Numbered from the stretch's first letter, positions 36,086 to 48,000 are shown. The stretch: DNA of 64,000 nucleotides from Erythrophleum ivorense (GCA_026724425.1 JAIUCV010000584.1:1-64000), one strand, 5' to 3'. Notes: a model not told the origin generated them from the sequence alone. Numbers and translations: made by a program.

Positions 36086-37906
36086 TTGCTGTCAAGTCAA
36101 CTAAGAGCACAACCAAGCGTGAAAGGGAGTAAAGAGCAAGAGAGGCAAAAAATCCCTCACATCAGAGAAACCTTTTTGAATCCTTCAGGGGTCTTGGACC
36201 CGTTAAACATTTCAGTGGTTGATGATGGAATCCCACAAAGAGTTAAAGCTTGGATCATGGTCGATGATTCCGGAGAAAGATTGGATAATTGGGAAATTGA
36301 GGATAACATTGATGTCGTGACTTTAGAGAAATCATTTTTCTCGGGACTCCTATCCAACGCAGAAGTCTTCGAGCCCCCATTGAGTGATTTATGCGTTATG
36401 ACAGATATGCATGATTCTGAATCTGATAATGAAGAATTAACCTAAATCTTTGAGAAAATGCTTGGTTCTGAAGATAAAGGAATATGCCCACATGAAGAAG
36501 TAGTTGAAAATATTAATTTAGGGACAGAGGAAGATAAAAGGGAGATTAAAATGGTAGATAATCCAGAAAAGAAGGAAATGGTTCATCTTTTTAGGGAATA
36601 CATGGACGTCTTTGCATGGTCGTATCAAGACATGCCTGGACTCGACCCCGAGATCGCCTCTCATGAGATTCCTTTATTTCCGAATGTTGAGCCAAAGAAG
36701 CAAAAATTAAGAAGAATGAGCCCCGACATGTCATTAAAAATCAAAGAAGAAGTCATGAAACAATTAGAGGCAGGGTTCCTTCAAGTGTCCACATACCCTC
36801 AATGGGTAGCCAACATTGTACCAGTCCTGAAAAAAGATGGGAGAGTTCGCATATGTGTTGATTACAGGGATCTGAATAAGGCGAGCCCGAAGGATGATTT
36901 TCCATTACCCCACATTAATGTCTTAGTTGATAATACAGCACGCACCCATCGGTATTCCTTCATGGATGGTTATTTAGGGTACAATCAAATCCTCATGCAT
37001 AACGACCATAAAGAGAAGACTACATTTATTATCCCATGAGGGACATATTGTTATAGAGTGATGCCTTTTGGATTAAAGAATGCAGGGGCAACTTATCAAT
37101 GGGCCATGATGGCACTCTTTCATGATATGATGCACAAGGAGGTTGAAGTGTACGTTGATGATATGGTGGCTAAATCTGGAGAAGGAGAAAGCCATATGGC
37201 AGTTTTGAGAAGACTATTTGAGAGGTTGGGTGAATACAAACTCTGTTTAAACCCCAACAAATGTATCTTTGGGGCTTTAACTGGAAAATTGTTAGGTTTC
37301 ATGATAAGCCAAAGGGGAATAGAGGTGGATCCCGATAAAGTAAAAGTGATTCAAGAGATGCCATCTCCCCAAATAGAAAAAGAAGTCCGCAGTTTCCTAG
37401 GACGGCTTAATTATATAGCAAGATTCATTGCCAACTTAACTGCAACTTGTGAGCCTCTTTTTAAATTGTTAAAAAAGAACCACACTAAAGGATGGGATAG
37501 TAATTGTCAACAAGCCTTTGACAAAATTAAAGAATATCTATTAAATCCTCCAATCCTAGTTCCTTCCACACTGGGACGACCGCTAATCCTATATTTAACT
37601 ATCTTGCCGAAGTTGATGGGGGCGGTATTGGGACAACATGATGCCTCCGGAAGGAAAGAGCAAGCCATTTACTATTTGAGTAAAAAATTTAATGAATGTG
37701 AGGCCCGTTACCTATTGATTGAGAAGACTTGCTATGGATTAGCATGGACTACTAGGCGGTTGAGGCAGTACATGCTCTATTTTACCACTTGGCTAATTTC
37801 TCGGATGGATCCTATCAAATATATTTTTGAAAGCCCACATGTTTCTAGGAGGGTCTTGAAATGGCAAGTGATTCTATCAGAGTATGATGTCAAGTATATG
37901 ACATAA
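36086..37906 (+). pseudogene. Reverse transcriptase and first RNase H of the Ogre/Tat element
   Basis: The reading frame continues from the protease. A connector (36086-36590) is followed by the RT: FAWSYQDMPGLDP (about 36610), KQLEAGF (about 36757), CVDYRDLNKASPKDDFPLP (about 36855-36910), MPFGLKNAGATYQ (37061-37098) and the catalytic YVDD (37151-37162), intact. LGFMISQRGIE and FLGRLNYIARFI mark the thumb. The retroviral-type RNase H follows (about 37600-37900) and lacks a clear DEDD set, as usual when a second RNase H is present. Stops: TAA near 36443, and TGA at 37037 where family proteins have Trp in the block just before CYRVMPFG. TAA near 37904 ends the segment at a Gln position. Confidence 0.9.
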
Positions 37907-37972
37907 AAGTCTGTGAAAGGTAGTGTCATAGCGGATCATTTGGCTGAAAATCCTTTGAATGAGTACTAACCA

Positions 37973-38735
37973 TTGGATTTCCATTTCCTTGACGAGGACA
38001 TATTGACTATTGAGGATGATAAAGACGAAGGAGTTCATAATGATGGGCAGTGGGAGATGTATTTTGATGGGGCTACAAACATGTATGGTTACGGTATCGG
38101 GGCAGTAATCATATCCCCTGAAGGAAAACAGTTCCCAATGGCCATCAAATTAGAGTTTGAATGCACTAATAACGTGGCTGAATATGAAGCTTGCATTAAT
38201 GGACTAAATGCTGCTATAACTTTGGGTATAAAAAGTCTCGAGGTTTATGGTGACTCGGCTTTTATAATTCATCAAGTGATTGGTGAATGGCAAACTAAAG
38301 ATTCAAAACTGATTCCATATCAGAGATTTCTGACTCAGTTAATCAAGCAATTTGAAGATATCAATTTTCATCATGTCACTAGGGACAAGAATCAATTTGC
38401 GGATGCCCTAGCCACCTTAGCAGTCATGATCCGACTTGACTACGGAGTCCAAGTCCAGCCACTCCGAGTGGAAGCCAGAGATTTGCCAGTGTATTGCTTA
38501 AACATAGAAGAAGAGCATGACGGGCGACCTTGGTATCATGACATTAAAACTTATATGACGAGTAGGGAATATCCAGTTGAGGCTACTAAAAGTGATAAAA
38601 AAGCTATCCGGCGTCTAGCTATGAATTTCTTCATCAGCAATAGGACCCTATACAAGAGAAGTCACGATGGCACACTGTTACGGTGTGTGGATGCAAGGGA
38701 AGCCCAGAAGATAGTCACAGAAGTTCATGAAGGAA
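37973..38735 (+). pseudogene. Second (archaeal-type) RNase H and start of integrase
   Basis: The domain runs from MYFDGATNMYGYGIGAV (about 38058-38105) through EYEACINGL (about 38180-38206), LEVYGDSAFIIHQV (about 38238-38278) and the DKNQFADALATLA end (about 38383-38420). The acidic set D, E, D, D is present, so this domain could be catalytic. This additional RNase H is a known mark of Tat/Ogre elements. After a linker the frame reaches the first zinc-finger His of the integrase (EVHEG, 38719-38733), where a solo LTR is inserted. In-frame TAA codons near 37904 and 37968 separate it from the RT. Confidence 0.88.
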
Positions 38736-41615
38736 TGTGACACCCCATAATTAATTAAGGTATTAATCATGGATTATACTAATTAGGAATAATTGAAAAG
38801 AGATAATTGGATAAATTAAGTGGATAGATATTTTAGAGAGATAAATTATTAAAATGGGTTTAAGATTTAATTAGGATAGAAATTCTATCTAGGCTTAAAT
38901 TAATAGATTATGAGAAGAGGCTAATGGAGGCCCAATGGGTTAAGTGCAGACCCAACCCAATTTAGTGTGATGGAGGCCCAAAATCCACCTTGTATAAACT
39001 CTTCTAAGAGGCCCAATAACCCTTGTGCAGACCCACATTCTTGAGCTCTTCAAACTTAGCCCAAACTTAATTAAACTTCAGCAACCCAAATGCATAAAAC
39101 TGGCCCAGTAAAAATTTCTGCAACCTAACACTTTAAAACTAGCCCAATAAGCTAAAATCTAAAGCCCAAGTGGAGATGGATCTTAGAGCAGCCCATGACC
39201 CATTTTTGACCCAACTAAAACCCAACTAAAACCCTAATACACCAACCTCTTCCTCACACTTGCTGAAAACACAAAACATAAAGAGAAATTCGGAGCTTGG
39301 AGAGGAGGCTAGGGTTTGGGGTAAGAATTCTGCATTTTCTCGCATTTAAAGCAAGATTCAGCCAAGGTAATAGTTATACAACTTAATTCCCTCATCTTTC
39401 TCTTTAATTTGGCCTGATTAGTTTTTCATTTGGAGCATTTTCATCCTACCCAAAATCTGAAATGTGGGAATTTGGGGATTTCCTTGGTGAAATTCGTAGG
39501 TTGAGGTTAGGGATGATATTAGGTGAGTTTTGAACCCTTCATTATGATGTTTCATTTGTTAATTTGAGACCCCCATAGCTGATTTATAAAATGGGTATTA
39601 ATTATGTATGAATTTGCTTAAGATTTTGGGTGGAATATTGAGTTTTCTGGTGAAGGACATTTTAATCCGAATTTGGGACTTATAGTGGTTGAGTAAGTGA
39701 TTCTTAGGTAGTCATTAGCATCTTAAATTCTTTGGGTATTGATTGTAACTGTAAATGATGAATTAGAGTAGTAATTCTATGATGCTATGGTTATAGGAGG
39801 ACTTCTGCACCATTGGTGACTGTTGCAAGTGTCTACAAGTGAGGTAACCGGGTTTATATAAATTTCATGTATATATTTGATTTAATTTCATATGTTGCTG
39901 TATATGATTGATTAAAAATGCTGAATGAATTGGTTGGCTATCTGTTGAATTGTGATTGGACCTTATGAGTCCATGGTGGAGCTGTGGTGCGGCTGCCACC
40001 CGTGCATGTGCTTCAATCGAGCACTGGGTTATGATCAAACCCAAATGCACTGAGCCCCGGTTGTGCTCAATAGGGAGTAGGTGCCATGGACGGGCCTTTC
40101 CCGGTGTTAATGGCCTTTAACATGTGATAATATAATTGCTAGTATAGGATAGTAATCATGATAGCCTAATTGCTTCATTTGCTGATATGATGTATATGAT
40201 TCTGATGTTGATTTTGATTCATGCTTATATGCTAATTAAATTGGATATATGATGGAATTGCTTTGGTTACTGAGATTTATATCTCACCCCATTTTATGGG
40301 ATTAATATTTCAGGTGAAAGTTCATCGGGTAAGGATAAAGGTAAGCAAGTGGATGAACATCCATGAGCTGAGGCCGGGTGTGGGGAGTTACACTTGGTCC
40401 GAGTAGAATAGGGTAGATGCAATTTTGTTATTAGTTTACATAGCATCATCATGTAATCATGTTGCCAAGTATAGGCGTTTATATTTTGTTTGATTGAAAT
40501 GTAACCGTTAAGGATTTAAGTCTCATTATAGTTGAATACTAATGTATGAACTTATAGTATTATATATATAGCTTTGTTGAAATTGTGATATGGATTACCA
40601 TATGAGAATTGTTGTCTTATGATGCCTTGGATATGGACATAAGCTATTGTTGAATGGAATCTTTATAGAATGTGTATGGGATGTTAATTGCTGTTAATGC
40701 ATGTGTTCTTGTTGTCATATATTCATGAATTTGCTGATATAAGCTAGTTGGGTAAGTAGGAAGTAGTATTTAAGTTTCGCAAGGATAATGGACGGATTGA
40801 TGGGTAAATGGGGTAGATAAACACCATTAGGACCACATAAAACAAGGGTAGGTGGACCTAGAATGTTTCTAAGATGAGATTTGGAGTGTAGAGGGCGAAA
40901 TTTAGGTAATATGGTCACAGGAGGGAGTTCCGTTGCGGCTAAGAAGGCTTCACCGCGGCTAAAGGAGAGACAGAGCTGAAAGGCACCGCGGCATAACCAA
41001 TCTCGCTACGGCGCAAGAAAAAAAAAATTAGCCCAGGGAGTGACAGTGGTGAGGAGTGCCGCGGCTTGATAAATCTCGCCGCGGTGTAAAGTGGAAAAAA
41101 ATCGCCCAGGAGGGTAACAGAACCAAAACTCGCCGCGGTGCATTGTGTCCTGCCGCGGCGCGAGTTGAGAAAATTAAATAAGGGTTGGATAGAAGCAAAA
41201 GTCGCCGCAGCGCAAATATATTGCGCTGAGGTGAGAATCCTGAGAGTTGAGAGCAGTAGTTCCAGGAAGCATTTCCGCCGTGATGCCACATAGGTTGGCC
41301 GCGGCAAAGGTCCAACTCGCCGCGGCGAGATTTGTGAAACTTGTCCATGGTAAGAGATAATATAGGAGTATTTGTGGGAGGTTATTGAGTATTAAAACTG
41401 ATGGATGGTTGAATCATAAGCCTCTTATGGTGGTAAGATTTCTTTTATGCACATTTTATTTTGTAGAGGTGGTATGGTGATGACCCTAACATCAAGGTTC
41501 AAATTTTCCCCATATTTTCATAATATGATAAATTGTAACCACCCAAACCTTGATAATTAATTATTAATCGTATACTCAACCATAATTACAATGATTAGAA
41601 GGTAGGGTTGTCACA
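38736..41615 (+). repeat. Solo LTR, family A (A1), nested in the Ogre integrase
   Basis: TGTGACACCCCATAATTAAT at 38736 to GGGTTGTCACA at 41615, with an exact target duplication AGGAA (38731-38735 and 41616-41620). Removing it restores the reading across the zinc-finger start of the integrase. Landmarks: TATAAA near 38993, an AAGGTAA word near 39365, a 'gctgtggtgcggctgccacc' block near 39980 and a CCGCGG-rich block near the right end. It is 2880 bp, with no internal coding region. It is close in sequence to 56062-58848. Confidence 0.93.
40920..41345. repeat. CCGCGG palindrome cluster in LTR A1
   Basis: Eight exact CCGCGG words in about 420 bp, several in the wider palindrome CGCCGCGGCG, together with CGCTACGGCG and CGCCGCAGCG variants. 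The same block in the copy at 58060-58460 is partly decayed (CCGTGG, CCACGG, GCTGCGG). Long open frames on the minus strand here are a by-product of the GC-rich block. Confidence 0.85.
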
Positions 41616-42663
41616 AGGAATATGCGGTACACATACAAATAGGCTTATGTTGGCCAAACAAATCCAGAGATGTGGATATTTTTGGTTAACAATGGAGAAG
41701 GATTGCATTGATTATGTCCGAAAGTGTCACAAATGCCAAGTATACTCGGACAAAATCAACGCACCACCAGTTCCGTTACATAATCTGGTGACACCTTGGC
41801 CATTCTCTATGTGGGGCATTGACGTAATCGGCCCGATCAATCCCAAGGCTTCAAATGGACATCATTTCATTTTGGTTGCTATTGATTATTTTACCAAGTG
41901 GATAGAAGCTAATTCCTTTGCCAGTGTTACTCAAAAAGCTTTCTGCAAGTTCCTCAAAATGAACATCATTTGCCGTTATGGGATACCCGAAAAGATCATC
42001 ACAAATAATGCTGCTAACCTAAATGGAATAGAGATCTCTAAACTCCGTGAACAGTTTAAGATCAAACACCATAATTCAACACCGTATCGACCATAGATGA
42101 ATGGAGCAGTGAAAGCGGCAAATAAGAATATAAAGAAGATCATTGCTAAAATGATAGTTTCTTATAAAGATTGGCATGATATGCTCCCGTATGCATTGCA
42201 TGGTTATCGCACGACTGTGCGTACATCGACTGGGGCAACTTCATACTCTTTGGTTTATGGAATGGAAGCTGTTGTGCCTATTGAGGTCGAAATCCTGACA
42301 TTGTAGGTATTAATTGAATCCAATTTAGATGAAAGCGATTTGGTGAAGGCTCAATATGAACAGTTGAATATGATCGAGGGGCGAAAACTTACTGCTATAT
42401 GCCATGGGTAGTTGTATCAAAAGAGGGTGGCACGAGCTTTCAACAAAAAGCTTCATCCTAAGGAGTTCAAGGCTGGTGAATTAGTTCTTAAAAGAATCTT
42501 GCCAAACCAAGATGATGCTTGGGGCAAATGGGCACCTACCTATGAAGGGCCTTACATTGTGAAGCGTGCTTTCTCAGGAGGGGCATTAGTTTTGATGGAT
42601 ATGGACGGCCGTGAATTGCCTAAGCCTTTCAATTCAGATGCAGTAAAAAAATATTTTGCATAA
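41616..42663 (+). pseudogene. Integrase of the Ogre/Tat element, catalytically dead
   Basis: It continues the HHCC zinc finger (CGTH, then CHKCQ near 41731), then the DDE core. The first Asp is in GIDVIGP (41821-41823). The second Asp position is Asn (AAT at 42004-42006 in ITNNA). The Glu position is Lys (AAA at 42112-42114 in NGAVKAANK). Stops lie at 42094 (TAG at a Gln position), 42301-42306 (TAG) and about 42409 (TAG at a Gln position). The C-terminal part has GELVLKR and WAPTYEGPYIVKRAFSGGALVL, the usual end of Tat-type integrases. With two of three catalytic acids lost it cannot integrate DNA. Confidence 0.9.
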
Positions 42664-43996
42664 GGAAAAGAGGAAGGCTCGCTAGGTTGAAAACCCAAAT
42701 AGGCGGCCTAGGCAAAAATTAGAGCTAAAAATATTTAAAAAAAAAAAGAAAAGGAAAGGAGAAAAGAAATGCAGAGGAGGAAGGGAAAGATCGCCAAGTA
42801 GTACGAGAAAATGCTTATGTAAAAGGTAAGGCAAAATATGAAGTCCAGGTTGGGTTGAAGTACGGGAGTAGCAGATTTCCACATTAGATTCAGCAGAATG
42901 CATGTCTCGTATAACGCAAAAGATCACCTTGCAGGGGCAAACAAGGCTAATTGTAGAGGACATCTTCGAAAGAAATTCTCAAATCCAGTTCTTTTGTCTT
43001 TTATATGGTTTTACCTTTTATGTGCTTAGTAAACTTCTAATTGGAGCCTATTCCTCTAATAATTTCTATTGTAGCTACACTCCATTGTTCATTCATACTG
43101 CACCCGCTACATTCATGTTTTTTTTTTTCTGTAAATAAATTAATAACTAAGGAATGACATGTGTCAAAACAATTACTCGACACGTCGGGATTAAGGTCCT
43201 CTTTAAACCCATTACCTTAATCGTTATCGGAAGAATAGACTAGGATCAAATATCAAATGACTTTCATTGAAGTGCCATCTCCATCTCGAACTCGATTGTT
43301 AAGACATTCAGGAGCTATATGATGACTTTTCTTATCCAGAAGACAAATGAAAAGGACAATTGTGGTTTCTAAGATGAAGTACGAACCACTATGTTGATGG
43401 CACGTCTAGAATTCCTGATTAGAAAGCTAAAGTACCAAGGGTCTGGTTACGTGGGTAGCATTCTGAGAGGACAATATACCTTGTTTTTGTAATAGGTTAA
43501 TTAAAAGTTTAACACTTGGTAATGATCCAAACTAGCGTTTTCTAAAAAAAAAAATCAAAATTGACAAATAAAACACAAAAGAAAAAAACAACAACAACAA
43601 GCAAAAAAGAAAAAAACATATAAAACAAATAAAATAAAAAGGAGAAGCAAAAAAAAAATCAAATAAAAATAACAATAATGATCTTTTTTTTTTTAAATAA
43701 TAAATAAACAAAAAAGAAAAGAGAATGGTATAACCAACGAAACCAACAAATACTAATTCATAGCTGTCATGCGCACATTCATATCGGGGCAAATCAAATA
43801 TTGAATAGAACGTCCTATGGCTCGTTCATCCTTCGCATAGGAAACAGAAATCCTATTAGGGTAACATCCACATGCCTCATGTTTCTAACTCACAAGATTA
43901 CCTTCTTCCATCAAATCCATTAGTGTCATTTCTTGCAAAACTCGGTCCATACATCATACATTTACCATGCACTTCGCATATACACATGCATTACCT
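42664..43996 (+). other. 3' untranslated region of the Ogre/Tat element, first part
   Basis: No coding region. A purine-rich tract follows the integrase (about 42720-42780) and an A-rich tract lies at 43540-43740. Open frames here are low-complexity artefacts. Confidence 0.6.
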
Positions 43997-44620
43997 AAAG
44001 TCCCGCCAAAATGGGCACTCAAAGTCCTACCAGAATAGGCATACCCAAAGTCCTGCCAGAACAGGCACCAAAGTCCTACCATAATAGGCACCTTAAAGTC
44101 CTGCCAGAACAGGAACCTCAAGGTCCTACCAGAATAGGCACAAAAGTCCTGCCAGAACGGGCACCCAAAGTCCTGCCAGAATAGGCACCAAAGTCCTACC
44201 AGAACAGGCACCTCAAAGTCCTGCCAGAACAGGCACCTCAAAGTCCTACCAGAATAGGCACAAAAGTCCTGCCAGAATGGGCACTCAAAGTCCTGCCAGA
44301 ACAGGCACCAAAGTCCTACCAAAATAGGCATCTCAAAGTCTTGCCAGAACAGGCACCTCAAAGTCCTGCCAGAACAGGCACCAAAGTCCTACCAGAATAG
44401 GCACCTCAAAGTCCTGCCAGAACAGGCACCAAAAGTCCTACCAGAATATGCACCTAAGTCCTGCCAGAACAGGCACCAAAAGCCCTACCAGAATAGGCAC
44501 CTAAGTCCTGCCAGAACAGGCATCAAGAGTCCTACCAGAATAGGCACCAAAGTCCTACTAGAATAGGCACCTTTAAGTCCTGCCAGAACAGGCACCAATA
44601 AAAATCCTACTCGAACAAAC
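43997..44620 (+). repeat. Minisatellite of about 26 units with a paired stem
   Basis: Units of about 22-25 bp of the form AAAGTCCTGCCAGAACAGG, followed by CACC or CACCTC. About eleven units carry CCTG...CAGG and about ten carry CCTA...TAGG, so the two flanking tetramers stay complementary; three have a G-T pair, and the rest are mismatched. Unit types often alternate. Tandem repeats in this 3' region are a known habit of Ogre/Tat elements and a source of satellites. The minus-strand open frame over it (43954-44361) is just the repeat read in frame. Confidence 0.93.
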
Positions 44621-44768
44621 ATTCAAGGTCCCCTAAAAGCCCTACATACACCAAGCATCCAAAAATCTTGTATAAATTGAGCATACCTTCGGAGGTCTTG
44701 TACTTGCAAGCAACTTTCATCAAGTTCCAGTGCATCCAGGTAAGTTAACTCTCCTTGACCTATTAGCT

Positions 44769-45052
44769 CCCCAAACAAAATATGTGTTTCCATCTTTACT
44801 TATTCTTAAGCTAAAGGATACCAAAAAATTACATTTTCGATCTCCTTGCTTAAAGAATAAGTAAAGAGGGGTAGCCTGCAAACACCATATTTTGTTTGGA
44901 TCGCTTTTGACAATCAAATCACCCTAGATAAAATATGTGTTCTTATCTTTACTTATTTCTTATGCAAAAAAATATTAAAAATTATATTTTTAATTTCTTT
45001 GCTTAAGAAACAAGTAAAGAGGGGCAACTGTGAACACCGTATTTTGTCCGGG
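44769..45052 (+). repeat. Two tandem hairpin modules at the polypurine tract / 3' LTR border
   Basis: Module 1 (44769-44901) has nested inverted repeats: CCAAACAAAATATGTGTTT pairs with AAACACCATATTTTGTTTGG, and TCTTTACTTATTCTTAAGC with GCTTAAAGAATAAGTAAAGA. Module 2 (about 44924-45052) repeats the design, with the right outer arm being the first bases of the 3' LTR. Both contain AAGTAAAGAGGGG. Module 1 is therefore a decayed duplicate of the true junction. Confidence 0.75.
45012..45028 (+). promoter_or_regulatory. Polypurine tract of the Ogre/Tat element
   Basis: AAGTAAAGAGGGGCAAC ends immediately before the 3' LTR start at 45029. It is the plus-strand primer site for reverse transcription. 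Confidence 0.8.
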
Positions 45053-48000
45053 CATACTCAAAAAATAACAATAATAATAAAAAATAAAAAAATAAAATAA
45101 AATAAAACAAAATAAATCAAATAGGTTCTTTTAGTTTAATAAGCTAAAAAAAATAAAGGAGAAAGAACAAAAAGAGAGACCTATTACTCCAAAATTAAAA
45201 AAAAATAATAATAAAAAATCAAAAAAAGACTAGATGAAAAAAAAAGTAAAAGTAAAATCTCACAAAAAAAAATATATACCAAAATTAATAATAACAGTTA
45301 AACAAAAAAAATTCCTTCAAAAGACTACGAAAAAACACTAAAAATAATAAAGTAGGAAAAAAAACAAAATTAAGTAATACTTAAACCAAGACAAAAAAAT
45401 AAATAATTAGGCCAAAAAAAAAAGAGAAAGATTGCTTTAAAAGGTTACAAAAAAAATGATGCTAGGCTGAAGAATAGAGTCCAAAAAGAAAGCGGAGCCC
45501 ATTCCTTCAGCCCAGTAGCTTCTCAGACTCTCCCAGGCCCAATAACCCACCAACCCGCCCCTTTGATCCGGAAACCCACTTCAAAAAAAAACCTACCCGC
45601 TTCCTTGATCCGGAAACCCTAGCAACATGGTCCCCCCTCTCTGGCGTTCTCACTTTCGCGTCTGCCAACACCAAACGCTCCTACCCGTTGCTCATACAAC
45701 CTTTAGCGGATGAAAACAGGCTGGACAAAAGAGAATGAAGCGACGCGCATTAGGATGAGTGGAGCAGAGAGGTACGGAGAAAGGGGGGACCACTCGGGGA
45801 GAAGGGTAACGCTTATAAAGCCAGAAAGAAATCGGAGAGAGGGGAGGGAGAGTTTTCTAGCTAGAGAGAAATCGGAGCGACGGAGGATTGAAGGTTTTCT
45901 AGCCGAGGGGGAAAAAAAGATGGAGGGGCTCTAAACCGAAGAATCGGATTGTAGCCTGGTGCGACTTTGGATTTCGGCGCAGAGGGGTCTGATCCAAGAA
46001 GTGTAGCCATCTTAATCCGTCAAGGGCCAGAAAGATCCAAAAGGGTATGTTTCTCGCACTTTCCTTTTATCCTGGGATCGGAAATCGTATTCATAATTCT
46101 GGGTAATGAAACCTAAAGCTTCTGTGTTTGGTAGATAGTCTGAGCCCTCAGCTGCCTAGGTTCGAGGATCTGAGTATTCGATTAGAAGGTTTTAAACTCA
46201 TAGTATTTAGATTGTTAACATGACTGTTCCCCCACTCATGTCTGTTGAATTTATGTGCGGTCTGGCTAACTTTATGAGAAAATCATGTTTCCTGGATTTA
46301 TTGAACTCTGTATATAGTCTGTTTTGAGATGTTGAGACTGCGATGCTTTTCGATTATTTGGTCAGAATAGGGGCTTGGACTGACAATTGGGTTAAGATTT
46401 CCGTTATCACTCTGTTTAGTAATCAGCCTCCAATGAGAAATTTATGGGATTCTGTTTAGTATTGACATGCGTATGAAGCTTTAGCCTGTATGAATCGTGG
46501 TTAATGAGAAATTGTTAGTTTTCATTTGCGTCTGAATGTGCATGAGGAACCCTTCATGAATAAGTACAGTCGGCATAGTAAGTGGTTTCAGCTGTTATCC
46601 TATCGCCTTATTTTGTTGTGTTCAGGGATAGCTGGAGTTTATTTTTTCATGCTGTTGTATGAATCGAATCTGGTTTGATTTCTGTTCTAAATCCCACGTG
46701 GAAATTTGGGGCCAAAGTGCCCCTACTGTACGTGAATAATAGAATAAGAATTTCAAACTCTGGGTTCTTCAAATGAATGAGGAGGATTTATATAGGTTTA
46801 AGATCTTGGAATCAAATGCATGCTACTTTAATATTCTCTGCTTGCTACAAAATTCTGCTTTTGCTCTGTTACTGGTTTTTCGCATGTTAATGCTTGTTCG
46901 ACGCTCGAATGTGATGATGGAGCAATACGTGAAGGACTCTGATGGGCACGACATATAAGGATTCAATAGGTGGCCAAATACCAAGTTTGTGTAGTGCAAG
47001 TCTTTTCCATTTTTGTTTACTTATCTTGTAGTTATATTCAAATGTGTACTAAAGCATAATGAATCACATGAGACACACACAAGCGTGAACGTATGTTTGT
47101 TTTTCCCCTCTGTGTCTTACTCTCGTTTTGTATTTCCACCTTTATTTTCTTTCTTTTAGAATTTGCCGCGTGGGATTCCATATCTCCTCAGGTACCTAGT
47201 TGAGCCAAAAGATCATGTGTGGCCAATAAGCCTCCTTAGTGATTTTTGGGTCTTGAATTTCTATCTTAATCTTTCGGGTTTCAAGGGCCCCAACCAAAAG
47301 AATTTCACAAAAATTTTCAAAAAAATTTTTCATTCTAAACACGAGAAGAATAAAATAGTTGGTGAGAAGCCAATTTTGATCAACTCATGAACCCTTTATT
47401 TATTTTGATGAAAATGAAAAAATGCTGTACTAGTTTTTTTTTTTAGAGAAATGAAAAGGAGAAACAAAGGTAAACAGGGAAAAAAAAAGAAAAATCAAAA
47501 TTCCAAGAAAAATAAGGAAAAGAAGAATGAAATAAAATGGAATAAGAAGACAAGAGTTGTTTAAGTGAGAAATTTTTAAGATAGAAATGAATGGAAGGGA
47601 TAGAAGATCAATAAAAATAAGCAAACAAATAAATGAAAAAGGGTCAATAATATGAAATAAAAAAAACAAAAAAAATATAATAACAAAAAAAATCTCCAAA
47701 GAAAAAATGAAACAAAAATTAAAAGATCAAAACAAAAGAAAGACAAAAAAAGAAAGAACAAAAGTCATATCTGATGAAAGAATTTTATTGAAAAAAACTA
47801 AATAACAAAAAAACAAAAAACAAAAAACAAAAACAAAAAAAGAGAAATAAAAAAAACAACAAAAATAAGACAAAAAAATGAATGGAAAGTAACAAAAAAT
47901 GAATGAAATGATAAGGAAAAGAGAGGAAAAAACTGAAAATGCAAGGAAAGTAAGATTAGATTTTCCTACCAAAACAAATAGATAAAACAAAACCAAAGTA

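Noticed and set aside
36026..36090. Ogre-type intron between protease and RT
   Set aside because: Protease, connector and RT lie in one frame across this point, with only stop codons between, so no intron is needed here.
40939..41348. Long Arg/Pro/Ser-rich minus-strand frames over the CCGCGG block (also 57939-58444)
   Set aside because: They are a by-product of GC-rich palindromic repeats lacking stop codons. The frames differ between the two copies.
43997..44620. CRISPR-like array
   Set aside because: The units are contiguous with no unique spacers, and it lies in the 3' region of a plant retrotransposon. It is a minisatellite.
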